Origin: Thermoguttaceae bacterium
GTDB lineage: Bacteria; Planctomycetota; Planctomycetia; Pirellulales; Thermoguttaceae
Assembly (NCBI GenBank): GCA_025062105.1
Contig: JANXAQ010000073.1
Span: 1-42,709, forward strand
DNA length: 42,709 bases
Direction: 5' to 3'
Below, one piece after another: positions 8,675-16,799 of the stretch (its first letter is position 1; each line of letters starts with the position of its first letter). The position numbers and the translations under genes are program-made. The notes below the pieces were generated by a model. That model was not told the origin of the DNA, did not search any database, and saw nothing but the letters and a program-made list of their open reading frames with translations.

Positions 8675-9715
8675 TTACGGCGCAGAGGATTTTTCACTCA
8701 GTTCAGGGGCAGACGTCTGTTCACAGAGCAGTTTTAGTTGAGGTTCAGCTCCTGGCACAAAATGGCTTACCACCAGCGTTTCTGGCAAAAATCGAACCAC
8801 TTCCATCTGGCGGGTGCGAGGGTTTCGTACCTTCAGGGCGTCGCCTTTTTGCAAGATCGGCTTCGGCGAAGCGATGTAGCCGAAGGCTCGGGTGCCGGCC
8901 ACCTCGCAGGGGAACCATCGCCCCTGCCCATTGGCATCTTCCAGGTAGAACTCCGCCCAGACATGTCCTGGCACCCGCACCGTACGGGCCGGGATACCTT
9001 TAGCCCGACAAAGAGCGATAAACAAAGCGGTCAGTTCATCGCAGTCGCCGTCGCCGTCTTTGAGGGCTGCCCGGGCCCCTTTAAGCGGCGAATCCTTCTT
9101 GTATTGAATGTGTTCTCGAACCCAATCGTAGAAAGCTTCCACTACCGACCAGGAGTCTTTGGACTGCTTGGCGATTTTGTCGGCCAAGGCCTTGATTTCC
9201 GGATCATTGCTTTCGATCAGGGGGCTAGGTTGTAAGTACTGCCGGATGGCCGGCGGCATGGTTTTCAAATCCGCCACACGCAGAAGGGATGTATCGCCCG
9301 GTTCTGGCCAGCCGATCTGCACCTCCAAGGTCAAAATCGCCTTGGCTTCGGCACCTTTTTCCAGCCGAGCTATGGTGGCAATCATCTGTCGGGCTGCCCC
9401 TTCGACCATCTGATACCGGACTCTGACCCCCGGAGAAATTTCTTCTTTAAGGATCCGAACGGATTGTTCAGGCCAATCGGTGGGGATTGTAATCGTAGCG
9501 GTTAAGCCAGAGCAATTGCCCACCGCCTGCACCACAAACCCAAATCGCCAATACTGGACGCTCTTGGCAACAGCGGTATTGGGGATGCTGAGGGACGGGG
9601 CTGCTGCACCGGCCGTTTCGGTGGGCAACCAAACGGTCCAAACCACTCCAGCCAGCAGGTGCCAATAGATTCTTAGGCTTCTTAGGAGGGGATATATTGC
9701 CGCCTGATTTTCCAT
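8675..9715 (-). CDS. Transglutaminase-core protein, catalytic Cys intact
   Basis: This 346-residue exported protein has a hydrophobic N-terminus (LLAGVVWTVWL) with an Ala-rich cleavage region near residue 38. A beta-rich N-terminal domain runs to about residue 150, followed by a transglutaminase-like core. The catalytic Cys is C225 in GDGDCDELTALF and the His is H251 in VPGHVWAEFYLED; the third catalytic residue cannot be named with confidence. IALCRAKGIPARTV is the typical helix-strand link of this superfamily. Bacterial members act as proteases, peptidases or cross-linking enzymes in the envelope. It is the first gene of a two-gene operon with the Cys-less paralogue at 7584-8642. A family E element ends about 50 bases upstream of the start, within the likely promoter region. 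Confidence 0.88.
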   Translation of the reverse strand: MENQAAIYPLLRSLRIYWHLLAGVVWTVWLPTETAGAAAPSLSIPNTAVAKSVQYWRFGFVVQAVGNCSGLTATITIPTDWPEQSVRILKEEISPGVRVRYQMVEGAARQMIATIARLEKGAEAKAILTLEVQIGWPEPGDTSLLRVADLKTMPPAIRQYLQPSPLIESNDPEIKALADKIAKQSKDSWSVVEAFYDWVREHIQYKKDSPLKGARAALKDGDGDCDELTALFIALCRAKGIPARTVRVPGHVWAEFYLEDANGQGRWFPCEVAGTRAFGYIASPKPILQKGDALKVRNPRTRQMEVVRFLPETLVVSHFVPGAEPQLKLLCEQTSAPELSEKSSAP

Positions 9716-9762
9716 CCTATTTTCCTTTATGTTCGGTCGGTTGCTTAATTTTCCTATTCTTT

Positions 9763-10013
9763 CGGTACTTTCTGCAAAATCACTCTGTAGGGGCAGAGAC
9801 TAGGGAGCCTACCCAACCAGCTCACCTATCCTGAAGGCCATTTTCCCACGGCTAAGCCCAGACCCAACACCTCATCCGAAATGGCTCCTCTAACCTGATG
9901 GCCTTGCAGCGGCTCAGGCAGCTAGGTATCCCTAACGGCATGGCGGGCAGTCTTTCCCCCTAAGCCGGAGCCACAGTGGTTTAACCCCCCATAAAGGAGA
10001 ATTTCTCCGACAG
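9763..10013 (-). mobile_element. Family E MITE-like element, copy 2
   Basis: The element begins CGGTACTTTCTGCAAAAT and ends GAATTTCTCCGACAG, a slightly worn version of the family E ends. It is flanked by TATTCTTT at 9755-9762 and 10014-10021. It lies just upstream of the transglutaminase operon and could influence its promoter. Confidence 0.75.
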
Positions 10014-10039
10014 TATTCTTTCTATTGTAACTCTAAAAT

Positions 10040-10162
10040 TTGCCATGCCTCAAACAAGGAAACCTTCGGGCATTTCAAAAAGTGCTCTCCCTCGGTTCGA
10101 CTTTTGATGTTTGGGCTCGTCCCAGAATGGGAAAGTCCTAACTTCCTGTAACTATTCGAGTT
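10040..10162 (+). repeat. Family A element, damaged
   Basis: GGTTCGACTTTTGATGTTTGG followed by CTAACTTCCTGTAACTATTCGAG matches the left half of family A (compare 38101-38257). The right half is missing where a family B element begins. Confidence 0.5.
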
Positions 10163-10325
10163 AAAGGCTGTCCTGACATTGGGATTTGGGCAGTTTACCA
10201 ATGGGTTTTGGCCCACCACCGGCTCCTACCCTCGACACTCCTTAAAAACAGGGATGTTCGGGATTCTGGGGAATTTAGGACGGCAACCTCCTTTCCTCAT
10301 AGAAGATGCTTTTTAGGACAGCCTC
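10163..10325. mobile_element. Family B MITE-like element, copy 2
   Basis: This copy begins AAGGCTGTCCTGA and ends TTTTTAGGACAGCCTC. Its interior (CTCCTTAAAAACAGGGATG, GGGATTCTGGGG, CATAGAAGATGC) matches the B copies at 71-229 (reverse) and 25852-26010. It lies between family A sequences on both sides. Confidence 0.7.
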
Positions 10326-10330
10326 ATAGG

Positions 10331-10578
10331 AACTCGACTTTTGCCATTTTAGGCCTTCTCCCGGAAGGGGAAAACTCTAACTGCTTGTAACTATTGGACT
10401 TAGGAAATTATGTGAACGAAGGGGAGTCTCGTCGTAACTACTCGAAACAAAAGGACTTAGGGAAAATGGCAAAAGTCGAGCATAGGAAATTAGAGCAACA
10501 AAAGAAAGTGTTGTCGGAACTGCTGGCGGCGAAACCAGTTAGGAAAAATGGCCAAAGTCGAGCTAACAGCGACCCGCA
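10331..10578 (+). repeat. Family A element with an extra right half
   Basis: A near-complete family A copy runs from AACTCGACTTTTGCCATTTT to AATGGCAAAAGTCGAGC (10482). It is followed by a second right half ending GTTAGGAAAAATGGCC and AAAGTCGAGCTAA near 10578. This suggests a partial duplication of the element or two overlapping insertions. Confidence 0.6.
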
Positions 10579-10591
10579 AACCTGGGCCTGA

Positions 10592-10745
10592 GAGGCTGTC
10601 TGAAAAGGGGGTAGCCAGACTTCCTTATTTCCACCCAGACGGTAAGGCATAGGGTGCCAAAATACTCAAATCTTCGGCTGTAGCCCTCCTGATGGGGGGA
10701 GATCTTGGCAGCCGAGTGAGCCAGAACCTCTTTTCACACAGCCTC
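10592..10745 (+). mobile_element. Family H MITE-like element, copy 1
   Basis: The ~154 bp element has ends GAGGCTGTCTGAAAAG and CTTTTCACACAGCCTC. The interior (GGTAGCCA near the start, GGAGATCTTGGCAGCC, GAGTGAGCCAGAACCTC) aligns loosely with the second copy at 37724-37880. The terminal GAGGCTGTC is shared with family B. Confidence 0.65.
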
Positions 10746-10832
10746 TGAAAGTAGAGAAGACGCTCTGGAAGGACGATTGCTTCCAGTGGCCGGACTGCTT
10801 AGACGACCTTAGACACGGAGAATGCCAGAAGC

Positions 10833-13067
10833 TTACCAAAACAGGATGTACAGGCCGAGCGTCAGAAGTACTACTACCAGCCCCCAGCCTTTGGCCCCAG
10901 AAGATGGGACCAATTCGATCCGTTCCGGTTCAGGCAAACGCACCGGGGCGGGCAGAGGTCGGGCCAACGTCAGAATGCCCAACACCACCAAAACCCCCAA
11001 AAATGTCAGTGCCATTCGGTCCAAGAAGGCCATTTCCGGAGTCAGTAGTTTCAGCAGACCATAAACAACCGGACTGAGCACCAGCCCTACTACCCCACAG
11101 GCTCGGGGCGCTTTTGGCACAAACAGGCCATAGATGAACACCCCTAATACGCCTGGCGAAATGAAGCCTTGGAACTCTTGAATGTAGGTGAAGATACCAC
11201 CAAAGGCCGGATGCCCCAATAGCGGGGCAATCAGGCAGCCAATGATAGCAAAAACGGCCACTGCGGTTCGGCCCACCAACACCAGATGGGTCTGAGAAGC
11301 GTTCGGAAGCAGATATTGCCGGTACAGGTCCATGGTAAAAATCGTCGAAGCGGCATTGAGCATGGCAGCCAACGAGCTAATTACCGCCCCCAAAATGGCT
11401 GCCAACACAAACCCCCGAAGCCCCGGATAAACAAGCCGTTTGATCAATAGCCCAAATGCCGAATCGTATTCGTAGCCAATCAATTGTTTGGCAATGGTAA
11501 TTTGTTGGTCCTTGGGCAGAGAGGCATTTTGGCTCCGGACAAGTTTCAGCAGAGCGGCGTTTTGGTTGGCTAATTGCGTCCCAGTAGCAGCGCCTGTTGT
11601 TGGACCGGAGTTTTCCCTGCCGGAAGTCCCAGCGGGTTCCTCTGGGGAGGCCCCTTTAGGAGCAGGAGGTTCGGTAGGCGCCTCTTTAGGGAGGATAGTC
11701 GGTCCAAAGATCCGGCTTGTCACCTGCCGATTAAACTGGAAGATTTCTTCGGCCAGCTGTGGATAGAGGCCGGCAAAATCGTCGTTAAAATCAAACAAGG
11801 TGCGGGCGGTTTGGGGCGTGGTTTTTAGCTCTTCCCACTTAGCCAAAGTCTCCTGATTGGTTCCGGTCTGGGCGTCATGGCGCATCTCTTCGCTAAAGAG
11901 GTTAAAGGCGATAATGCCGGGAAAGACCACAATAAATGGGATAAGCAGTTTTAGGGCGGCGGCGAAGACAACTCCCTTTTGCCCCTCGGCTAACGAGCGG
12001 GATCCAAGCGTCCGCTGCACAATATACTGATTTAAGCCCCAGTAATAGAAATTGGGAATCCACAGGCCCAGCACCAAAGCGGTCCAGGGGACGAAGATGT
12101 CCTTGGCCGGCAGTACCATGTGCAGTTTGCCGTGGTTGAGCTGCCAAAAACGTTGGACGGCGCTGGCCTGAGCCAATTGCTCCGGAGGAGGCGTCTGGTG
12201 GGCAGCTTTTGGGTGGGCAAGCAGATGCTGGGGCTCGGCCTGGCCTAGGGCCCCCAGAGCCAGCACCAAAATGATCGCCCCGCCTAGGATCAAAGCGGAA
12301 CCTTGAAGAAGGTCGGCCCAGGCGCAGGCTTTCAGGCCGCCTGCCACCACATAGATAGCCGCCAAAAGACCGATCAGCCATGCTCCGGTGGTCAAATTGA
12401 TTGGGATTCCCCACAGAGTGGCCCTTTCGACGGTCTCTTGTCGGGCAACCGATGCGGAGGAGGTCTTCTGGCTGGCCGAGAGGTCGGGTCTTTTTGGGGC
12501 CGACTCAACAGGGTTCTCCAATCTGGCTTTTTCTGAATTGGTTGGTGTGGGAATGGCAGGGTTGTCTGGAGAATCAGTCGCTTGGGCCGATTGCCGGGTC
12601 TGCTTGGCCAGCACCTCGATCGTCTTTGCCCCAGAATAGATCACCGCCGCTATGGTGACCAGCACATAGATGACCACCATTAAAAGGGACATAATACTTC
12701 GGGCAGCCCGGCTAAAGCGGTACTCCAAAAATTCCGGAATCGTATAAACCCCCGCACGGAGAAAAGCGGGCAGGAAAAAGAAAGCGACTACAACCAAGGT
12801 TACCGCAGCCATCCATTCATAGCTGGCAATGGCTAACCCCACGTAATTGGCCGCCTGGCCTGACATACCCACAAATTGTTCGGTGGAGATATTGGCGGCA
12901 ATGAGCGAAAAGCCGATCAGCCACCAACTTAGGCCCCGACCCGCCAAAAAGTAGGCTTCGGTGTCTTTTTCATGTCGGCTCATGCCAATCCCGACAGCCA
13001 ACACCGCAGCAATAAAACCAAAAAATACCACCGCGTCCAACAGCAGATACACCCACGGCTCACCCAT
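10833..13067 (-). CDS. Sodium:solute symporter (SSS/SLC5 family)
   Basis: This 744-residue inner-membrane protein has many hydrophobic helices and resembles the sodium/glucose cotransporter family. The N-terminal signature DTEAYFLAGRGLSWWLIGFSL followed by ANISTEQFVGMSGQA is typical of SSS proteins, as are AGVYTIPEFLEYRFS and the conserved PNFYYWGLNQYIVQRTLG. Two hydrophilic low-complexity inserts are unusual. One is at about residues 160-215, Thr/Ser/Pro rich; the other at about 400-540 contains a Pro/Glu/Gly/Thr-rich stretch. Together they make it longer than the usual 500-600 residues. The solute is probably a sugar or similar, but this is family inference. The ATG at 13067 has only a weak ribosome-binding site. 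It is monocistronic, with element-filled gaps on both sides. Confidence 0.9.
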   Translation of the reverse strand: MGEPWVYLLLDAVVFFGFIAAVLAVGIGMSRHEKDTEAYFLAGRGLSWWLIGFSLIAANISTEQFVGMSGQAANYVGLAIASYEWMAAVTLVVVAFFFLPAFLRAGVYTIPEFLEYRFSRAARSIMSLLMVVIYVLVTIAAVIYSGAKTIEVLAKQTRQSAQATDSPDNPAIPTPTNSEKARLENPVESAPKRPDLSASQKTSSASVARQETVERATLWGIPINLTTGAWLIGLLAAIYVVAGGLKACAWADLLQGSALILGGAIILVLALGALGQAEPQHLLAHPKAAHQTPPPEQLAQASAVQRFWQLNHGKLHMVLPAKDIFVPWTALVLGLWIPNFYYWGLNQYIVQRTLGSRSLAEGQKGVVFAAALKLLIPFIVVFPGIIAFNLFSEEMRHDAQTGTNQETLAKWEELKTTPQTARTLFDFNDDFAGLYPQLAEEIFQFNRQVTSRIFGPTILPKEAPTEPPAPKGASPEEPAGTSGRENSGPTTGAATGTQLANQNAALLKLVRSQNASLPKDQQITIAKQLIGYEYDSAFGLLIKRLVYPGLRGFVLAAILGAVISSLAAMLNAASTIFTMDLYRQYLLPNASQTHLVLVGRTAVAVFAIIGCLIAPLLGHPAFGGIFTYIQEFQGFISPGVLGVFIYGLFVPKAPRACGVVGLVLSPVVYGLLKLLTPEMAFLDRMALTFLGVLVVLGILTLARPLPAPVRLPEPERIELVPSSGAKGWGLVVVLLTLGLYILFW

Positions 13068-13159
13068 GCGAACTACCCTTTCTCTTTCTGGCGACGTGGC
13101 TCAGTCTCGCTAAAAGCGCATCTCCCATACGAGGGATTTCTCCCGCACCACTTAAAAGA

Positions 13160-13313
13160 TCTAACAACCGCGACTTTTGCCATTTTTCTTAACTGCTATT
13201 GTTTCCAGGAGTTACGACGCTCCCTTTGGTCACTTAATTTCCTACCTCCAATAGTTACAAGCAGTTAGAACATTGTCCTACCATAGGGAAGCCCAAATGG
13301 TAAAAGTTGAGAG
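13160..13313 (-). repeat. Family A element
   Basis: The left end is CTAACAACCGCGACTTTTGCC and the right end AAATGGTAAAAGTTGAGAG. The centre has GTTACGACGCTCC and AATTTCCTACCTCCAATAGTT, matching the reverse-oriented A copies at 16540 and 42309. Confidence 0.6.
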
Positions 13314-13318
13314 CAAAA

Positions 13319-13509
13319 GGAACTTCTGAAAAATTCTGCACATATAGTTAAGTATATGAACTTTTGATTCTAGAGCCGTTTGGTTGTCTTGTCCGAACAA
13401 CTACCATATGCTGTAGTAGCGTCCTATACATTGGGTAGTACCCCTGGAACCCAAGATAGTATAAAAATATAGTATAAAAATATCTCCTTCGAAATTATAA
13501 AGAGATTCC
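13319..13509 (+). repeat. Family D element (diverged)
   Basis: It begins GGAACTTCTGAAAAATTCTG and ends AAATTATAAAGAGATTCC. GTATATGAACTTTTGATTCT and a duplicated AGTATAAAAATAT motif match the + oriented D copies at 33404 and 42489. Confidence 0.6.
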
Positions 13510-13667
13510 CAAAATTGGACTGGTTCTGAGGGACTACCCGGCCTCTTTGGGGATGGTAGGAGATTTCGTTTGTTAGAAGCGCGTAGTACTTTTCGGTTCT
13601 AAAGAGGGGCAGTATATTCAATAGATGTCGTCTTGACAATGGGACGGGGGCGTTTTAGGGAGTTTGC

Positions 13668-13825
13668 CTAAGCTTGAGTTTTGCCATTTTTGCTCTCCTA
13701 CTGAAGGGAGAAGGTTCGAACTCCTTGGAGTTATTGGACTTAGGAAATTGGGTGACTAAAAGGAGTGGTTATCATAACTGCTGGAGTCAAACCAAGTTAG
13801 GAAAAAATGGCAAAACTCAAGTGAA
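13668..13825 (+). repeat. Family A element
   Basis: The left end is CTAAGCTTGAGTTTTGCCA and the right end AAATGGCAAAACTCAAGTG; these pair as a terminal inverted repeat of about 17 bp. The two ends show compensating changes relative to the consensus (GAGTTTTGCC / GGCAAAACTC), which keep the stem paired. Confidence 0.7.
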
Positions 13826-13862
13826 GAGGAGACGCTTTTAGTTCTTCAGTGGAACATGAGCC

Positions 13863-14150
13863 ATGAACAGCACTTCTGGAGACGATCCGCGTTTGTTTCG
13901 GCTATCGCCGGAGGACAACATTCGGGTGGCTTTGCAAGAGCTAAAGCCGGGAGAGCGGATTTTGGTAGAGGGGCAGTGGCTGCAGGTGCAGGATCGGATT
14001 CCAGCCGGCCATAAGGTGGCGATTCGGCCGATTGCTGTAGGTGAAAAAGTGATCAAATATGGTTGTCCGATTGGCTCAGCCACCCAGCCGATCCAGCCCG
14101 GGCAACACGTCCACACCCATAACCTGCAAAGCGACTACCTGCCAAGCTAA
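13863..14150 (+). CDS. UxaA N-terminal (SAF) domain protein, stand-alone
   Basis: This 95-residue protein matches the N-terminal SAF domain of altronate/galactarate dehydratase family enzymes (UxaA). DNIRVALQELKPGE, IPAGHKVAIRPI, VIKYGCPIGSAT and GQHVHTHNL are the conserved blocks. In many bacteria this small subunit is followed by a separate gene for the catalytic C-terminal subunit. Here no such gene follows; the next gene is on the opposite strand. The partner may be elsewhere in the genome. The ATG at 13863 has no clear ribosome-binding site, and an ATG five bases upstream is out of frame. A family A element ends just upstream, within about 40 bases. Confidence 0.82.
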   Translation: MNSTSGDDPRLFRLSPEDNIRVALQELKPGERILVEGQWLQVQDRIPAGHKVAIRPIAVGEKVIKYGCPIGSATQPIQPGQHVHTHNLQSDYLPS

Positions 14151-14428
14151 CAGCGAGGTGGTCGTTCACGGCAAAGCTCGGCATGATCCAAAGCAGCCTG
14201 CTATCTCTTGTCATTCCCGCGAAAGCAGCAATCCCAAGGGGCCGCTGGAGGCTGCTGTGGTTCCAAAAAACTCCCGCTGAGTAGGATGGCATCATTCCTT
14301 GGGCCGGCAGCACAAACAAGATAGGGCCGTGCTTTCCCCAGAGCTACTCCCACAGACTGTGCTTTGGATACATCGATGATGTTGTCCCCCTAATGGTGGG
14401 GAATCATTTTGTCCCCTGCTAGTGCCGC

Positions 14429-15472
14429 TTACTGCACTTTGGAGGCGTCGATGGGGTAGCCGTCGCTGGAGGCGATCAGCCGTTGCCAGGTCAAAAACTT
14501 CTCCGGAGCGGGGTCGAAACCGGGCTGATATTGAGCGCCGGTTTCGATGAAGTCGCTAATAAAATGGACACTGCCATCGGCAAAGGCTACAAAGACGCCC
14601 CCGGTATGACAACTCCGTGGTGCGGCCTGGCTGCACACAGAACCTCCAGAAGGATTGAAGCAGCCCATGCAGTTGCGCTGCATGAGATCTCGGCCTGCGT
14701 CCTGAACCGCCTGATCGCAGTTGGCCAAATCGTCATCGCCGAAAGAGCAACTATTCGGCCGGACTACATAATTACAGCCATGGTGGCAAACTCCGCTAGC
14801 ACCGCACATGGCCATGGCCCAGGTGCCACGACGGTCCGTAGGCACTAAGCCAGCTCGCAGCTCAGCTATCATAATTGTATGGCTGGTCCCATCTCGGATT
14901 TCCGAAAGAGAGATAGCTCGATTGACGTCCATGAGGCCTCGCTGGAGGTTGTTATTCCAGCCGTTGGTATCGCCCGCCCAACTGTTGAGCATATTAGCGC
15001 CGTAGTTGCCCCTGGCCCAATTGCCGCCGCTTAAAGAGCACATTTGCCGATTGTAGGGGTCGCTTGGACACATCATGACCGAAAGCTGGGTGCCGCGAAG
15101 CGAAGCATGAACAGGGTCGGAAATCGGCACTCCGCGCTGGAAGCTATTGTACAGACCGATTTGTTCCAGGTGGGGTAAGATGCAGATGACCCAGTTTTCT
15201 CGAAGCACGCTTCCATCCCAAGGTCCGGTTTCGCCCCCTATCCTGGTAATAGCGGGCGGTAAGCATTTCATTGTCTGTTCGTAGTTCAGCAGGGCCAGAG
15301 CGATCTGTTTGAGGTTGTTTTGGCACTGTGCTCTGCGGGCCGCCTCCCTGGCCGCTTGCACCGCCGGCAACAATAGTGCAATCAAGATACCAATGATGGT
15401 GATCACCACCAGCAGTTCCACTAATGTGAACGCCTGTTTTCTTCCTTCGCGTATTTTTCGCACACCTTGCAT
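14429..15472 (-). CDS. DUF1559 protein with prepilin-type N-terminus
   Basis: This 347-residue pilin-like protein begins with a short basic leader and the class III prepilin motif FTLVELLVVITIIGILIALL, followed by LPAVQAAREAARRAQC. The C-terminus has the planctomycete DUF1559 (H-X9-DG) signature, HTGGVFVAFADGSVHF. Such proteins are thought to be pseudopilins processed by a prepilin peptidase, and planctomycetes carry them in many copies. The residue before the Phe is Ala rather than the usual Gly, which may slow cleavage. AGGAGG lies 8 bases before the ATG at 15472. The small lipoprotein gene at 15488-15964 ends 15 bases upstream, a pairing common in planctomycetes, so the two are probably one transcript. 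Confidence 0.92.
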   Translation of the reverse strand: MQGVRKIREGRKQAFTLVELLVVITIIGILIALLLPAVQAAREAARRAQCQNNLKQIALALLNYEQTMKCLPPAITRIGGETGPWDGSVLRENWVICILPHLEQIGLYNSFQRGVPISDPVHASLRGTQLSVMMCPSDPYNRQMCSLSGGNWARGNYGANMLNSWAGDTNGWNNNLQRGLMDVNRAISLSEIRDGTSHTIMIAELRAGLVPTDRRGTWAMAMCGASGVCHHGCNYVVRPNSCSFGDDDLANCDQAVQDAGRDLMQRNCMGCFNPSGGSVCSQAAPRSCHTGGVFVAFADGSVHFISDFIETGAQYQPGFDPAPEKFLTWQRLIASSDGYPIDASKVQ

Positions 15473-15487
15473 TTTTTCTTCCTCCTA

Positions 15488-15964
15488 TTAAGGTCCTTTT
15501 TTGATCTTCAGTTCAAAATAATTCCGACCACCTTTTTCCACGGTAACTTCCAGCGGCGTGGTCGATACATTCCAATACTGGTTCGGCACCACCGGAAGGG
15601 GCTTTTCCATGGCGTCCACGGCAAGGACAGTTACTTTATGACGGCCAATAATAGCCCCGTCGCCGAACCGGTAGGTCGTCAGCTCCGAGAAGCTGCCGTC
15701 GGGATTCAGCGTGCCTTGGGCAGCCGTCGGATGAGCCTGGCCTACCGGCGCCACATCCTGCGGCACAAAAGCGACCCGCACCTGCCCTCCTTGAGGGATT
15801 TGGATCGGCGAACCGTCTTCATAGGTAACCCTGCCCTGCACCGGGGCCAATTGGAACGGTACTTCACTGCCGCAACCCACCATGCATGCTAGAACCAGGA
15901 CTCCTGCTAGGACCAAAATTTTCTCCCCCAAACGATCTATCCGAAATACTCCACCTGAAACCAT
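15488..15964 (-). CDS. Small lipoprotein, carboxypeptidase-regulatory-like fold
   Basis: This is a predicted lipoprotein of 158 residues. A hydrophobic leader (ILVLAGVLVLACMVGC) ends in a lipobox whose Cys would be lipidated. After it, a beta-rich domain VQGRVTYEDGSPI to DGSFSELTTYRFGDGAIIGRHKVTVLA resembles the transthyretin-like/carboxypeptidase regulatory-like domains that often precede DUF1559 genes in planctomycetes. I choose ATG 15964 as the start because AGGAGG lies 6 bases before it. The frame is open to a GTG at 15994, which would add ten residues that encode the ribosome-binding site itself. It lies 15 bases upstream of the DUF1559 gene. The function is unknown; it may be an accessory of the pseudopilin. 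Confidence 0.82.
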   Translation of the reverse strand: MVSGGVFRIDRLGEKILVLAGVLVLACMVGCGSEVPFQLAPVQGRVTYEDGSPIQIPQGGQVRVAFVPQDVAPVGQAHPTAAQGTLNPDGSFSELTTYRFGDGAIIGRHKVTVLAVDAMEKPLPVVPNQYWNVSTTPLEVTVEKGGRNYFELKIKKGP

Positions 15965-16038
15965 CCGAATCCTCCTCAAAGAAAGAACTTTCACAGTACC
16001 AGTTTACCTCAATACTTCCCGGCAGGGAAGTGAGTTAA

Positions 16039-16539
16039 GGTACGGCTGAAATTCTGTGCTTCAATTAGGCAACTGTACTTTCTAAAAAATTCCTCTCCGG
16101 GGGGAGGTTATGGACCGAGGGTAACTGGGTCAGCCATCCCCAAAGGCCCTTTCTAACTTCCTGCGCCTGAGCCGAGCACGCCACCAAAATTACTCTGGTA
16201 CCCTATTGCCTTTCAACGGGTTAAGCGGTTGGGCATCCCAAACCACTGACTGGGAGCTGGTGGAGCAAAAGCCTAGCCAGAACGGTTTTATCCTGCCTCT
16301 CACCCCCATAAAGGGGAAGTTTTGAGAAAGTACAGTAGGCAAAAGAATACTAGTTAAAACAAGCCTAACTGCCGGAAATCCAGTTTTGCACAGCAGCTAC
16401 CCACCCAAAAATGGAGACTGAAACTCCTCTGCAGAAAGTCATAGCCGCTGGCTCTGGAATACGAGGCCACTTGTTCCTGCAGATCCTTGACACAGGTAGT
16501 TGGATGAAACTGGGCCCTAGCTTATCTTCCCTATCCTTT
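16039..16539 (+). repeat. Family F element split by a family E insertion
   Basis: GGTACGGCTGAAATTCTGTGC is a worn family F left end. After the insert, AAAACAAGCCTAACTGCCGG and CCAGTTTTGCACAGCAGCTAC continue as in the intact F copy at 21354-21626. The right end is not found and was probably lost near the family A copy. Confidence 0.6.
16073..16335 (+). mobile_element. Family E MITE-like element, copy 3, with target-site duplication
   Basis: The 263 bp element has perfect 10 bp ends CTGTACTTTC and GAAAGTACAG. It is flanked by TAGGCAA at 16066-16072 and 16336-16342. It sits inside an older family F copy. No coding potential is seen. Confidence 0.85.
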
Positions 16540-16698
16540 ATAACTTGACTTCTGTTATTTTTCCTAACTTGTTTTGTTTCCAGAGGTTACGACGACCCCC
16601 TCTTTTGTTCACAACATAATTTCCTAACTGCAATAATTCCAAGAGTTAGCACTTTCTCATTCCAGCAGAAGACCAAAATTGGCAAAAGTCGAGCTTAG
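16540..16698 (-). repeat. Family A element
   Basis: The left end is ATAACTTGACTTCTGTTATTTTTCC and the right end ATTGGCAAAAGTCGAGCTTAG. The interior GTTACGACGACCC and ATTTCCTAACTGCAATAATTCC matches other A copies in the same orientation. Confidence 0.6.
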
Positions 16699-16799
16699 AA
16701 AAAGTCTTCTCTTCCCATAACGGAGGAAGTTCTTCCCCTGGCGCAGAATATGGGCATGTAGTTTTTAGCCATCAGAGGGGCCAGGTGCGGATTGGGCTT

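Larger units (their letters stand above)
9716..10832. other. Intergenic region built of mobile elements
   Basis: This 1.1 kb gap between two - strand genes contains family E (9763-10013), a family A remnant (about 10040-10162), family B (10163-10325), family A (10331-10482), a further half A element (about 10483-10578) and family H (10592-10745). No gene is recognisable. Confidence 0.6.
13068..13862. other. Intergenic region built of mobile elements
   Basis: This divergent gap between the symporter and the UxaA-like gene holds family A (about 13160-13313), family D (about 13319-13509) and family A (about 13668-13825). No gene is seen. Confidence 0.55.
15965..16799. other. Intergenic region with hairpin and nested elements
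   Basis: A perfect 7 bp hairpin (ACTTCCC-GGCA-GGGAAGT, 16013-16030) lies in the likely 5' leader of the lipoprotein gene. Upstream of it is a family F copy (from about 16039) interrupted by family E (16073-16335), then family A (about 16540-16698). No gene is seen. Confidence 0.55.

Noticed and set aside
14205..14235. TCATTCCCGCGAAAGC, resembling dispersed bacterial repeats or a CRISPR-like repeat
   Set aside because: Only one imperfect copy is present and there is no array or spacing pattern.
16013..16030. Hairpin ACTTCCC-GGCA-GGGAAGT as a riboswitch or operator
   Set aside because: It is too small for a riboswitch, and a single site gives no evidence of protein binding; kept only as a note in the intergenic description.
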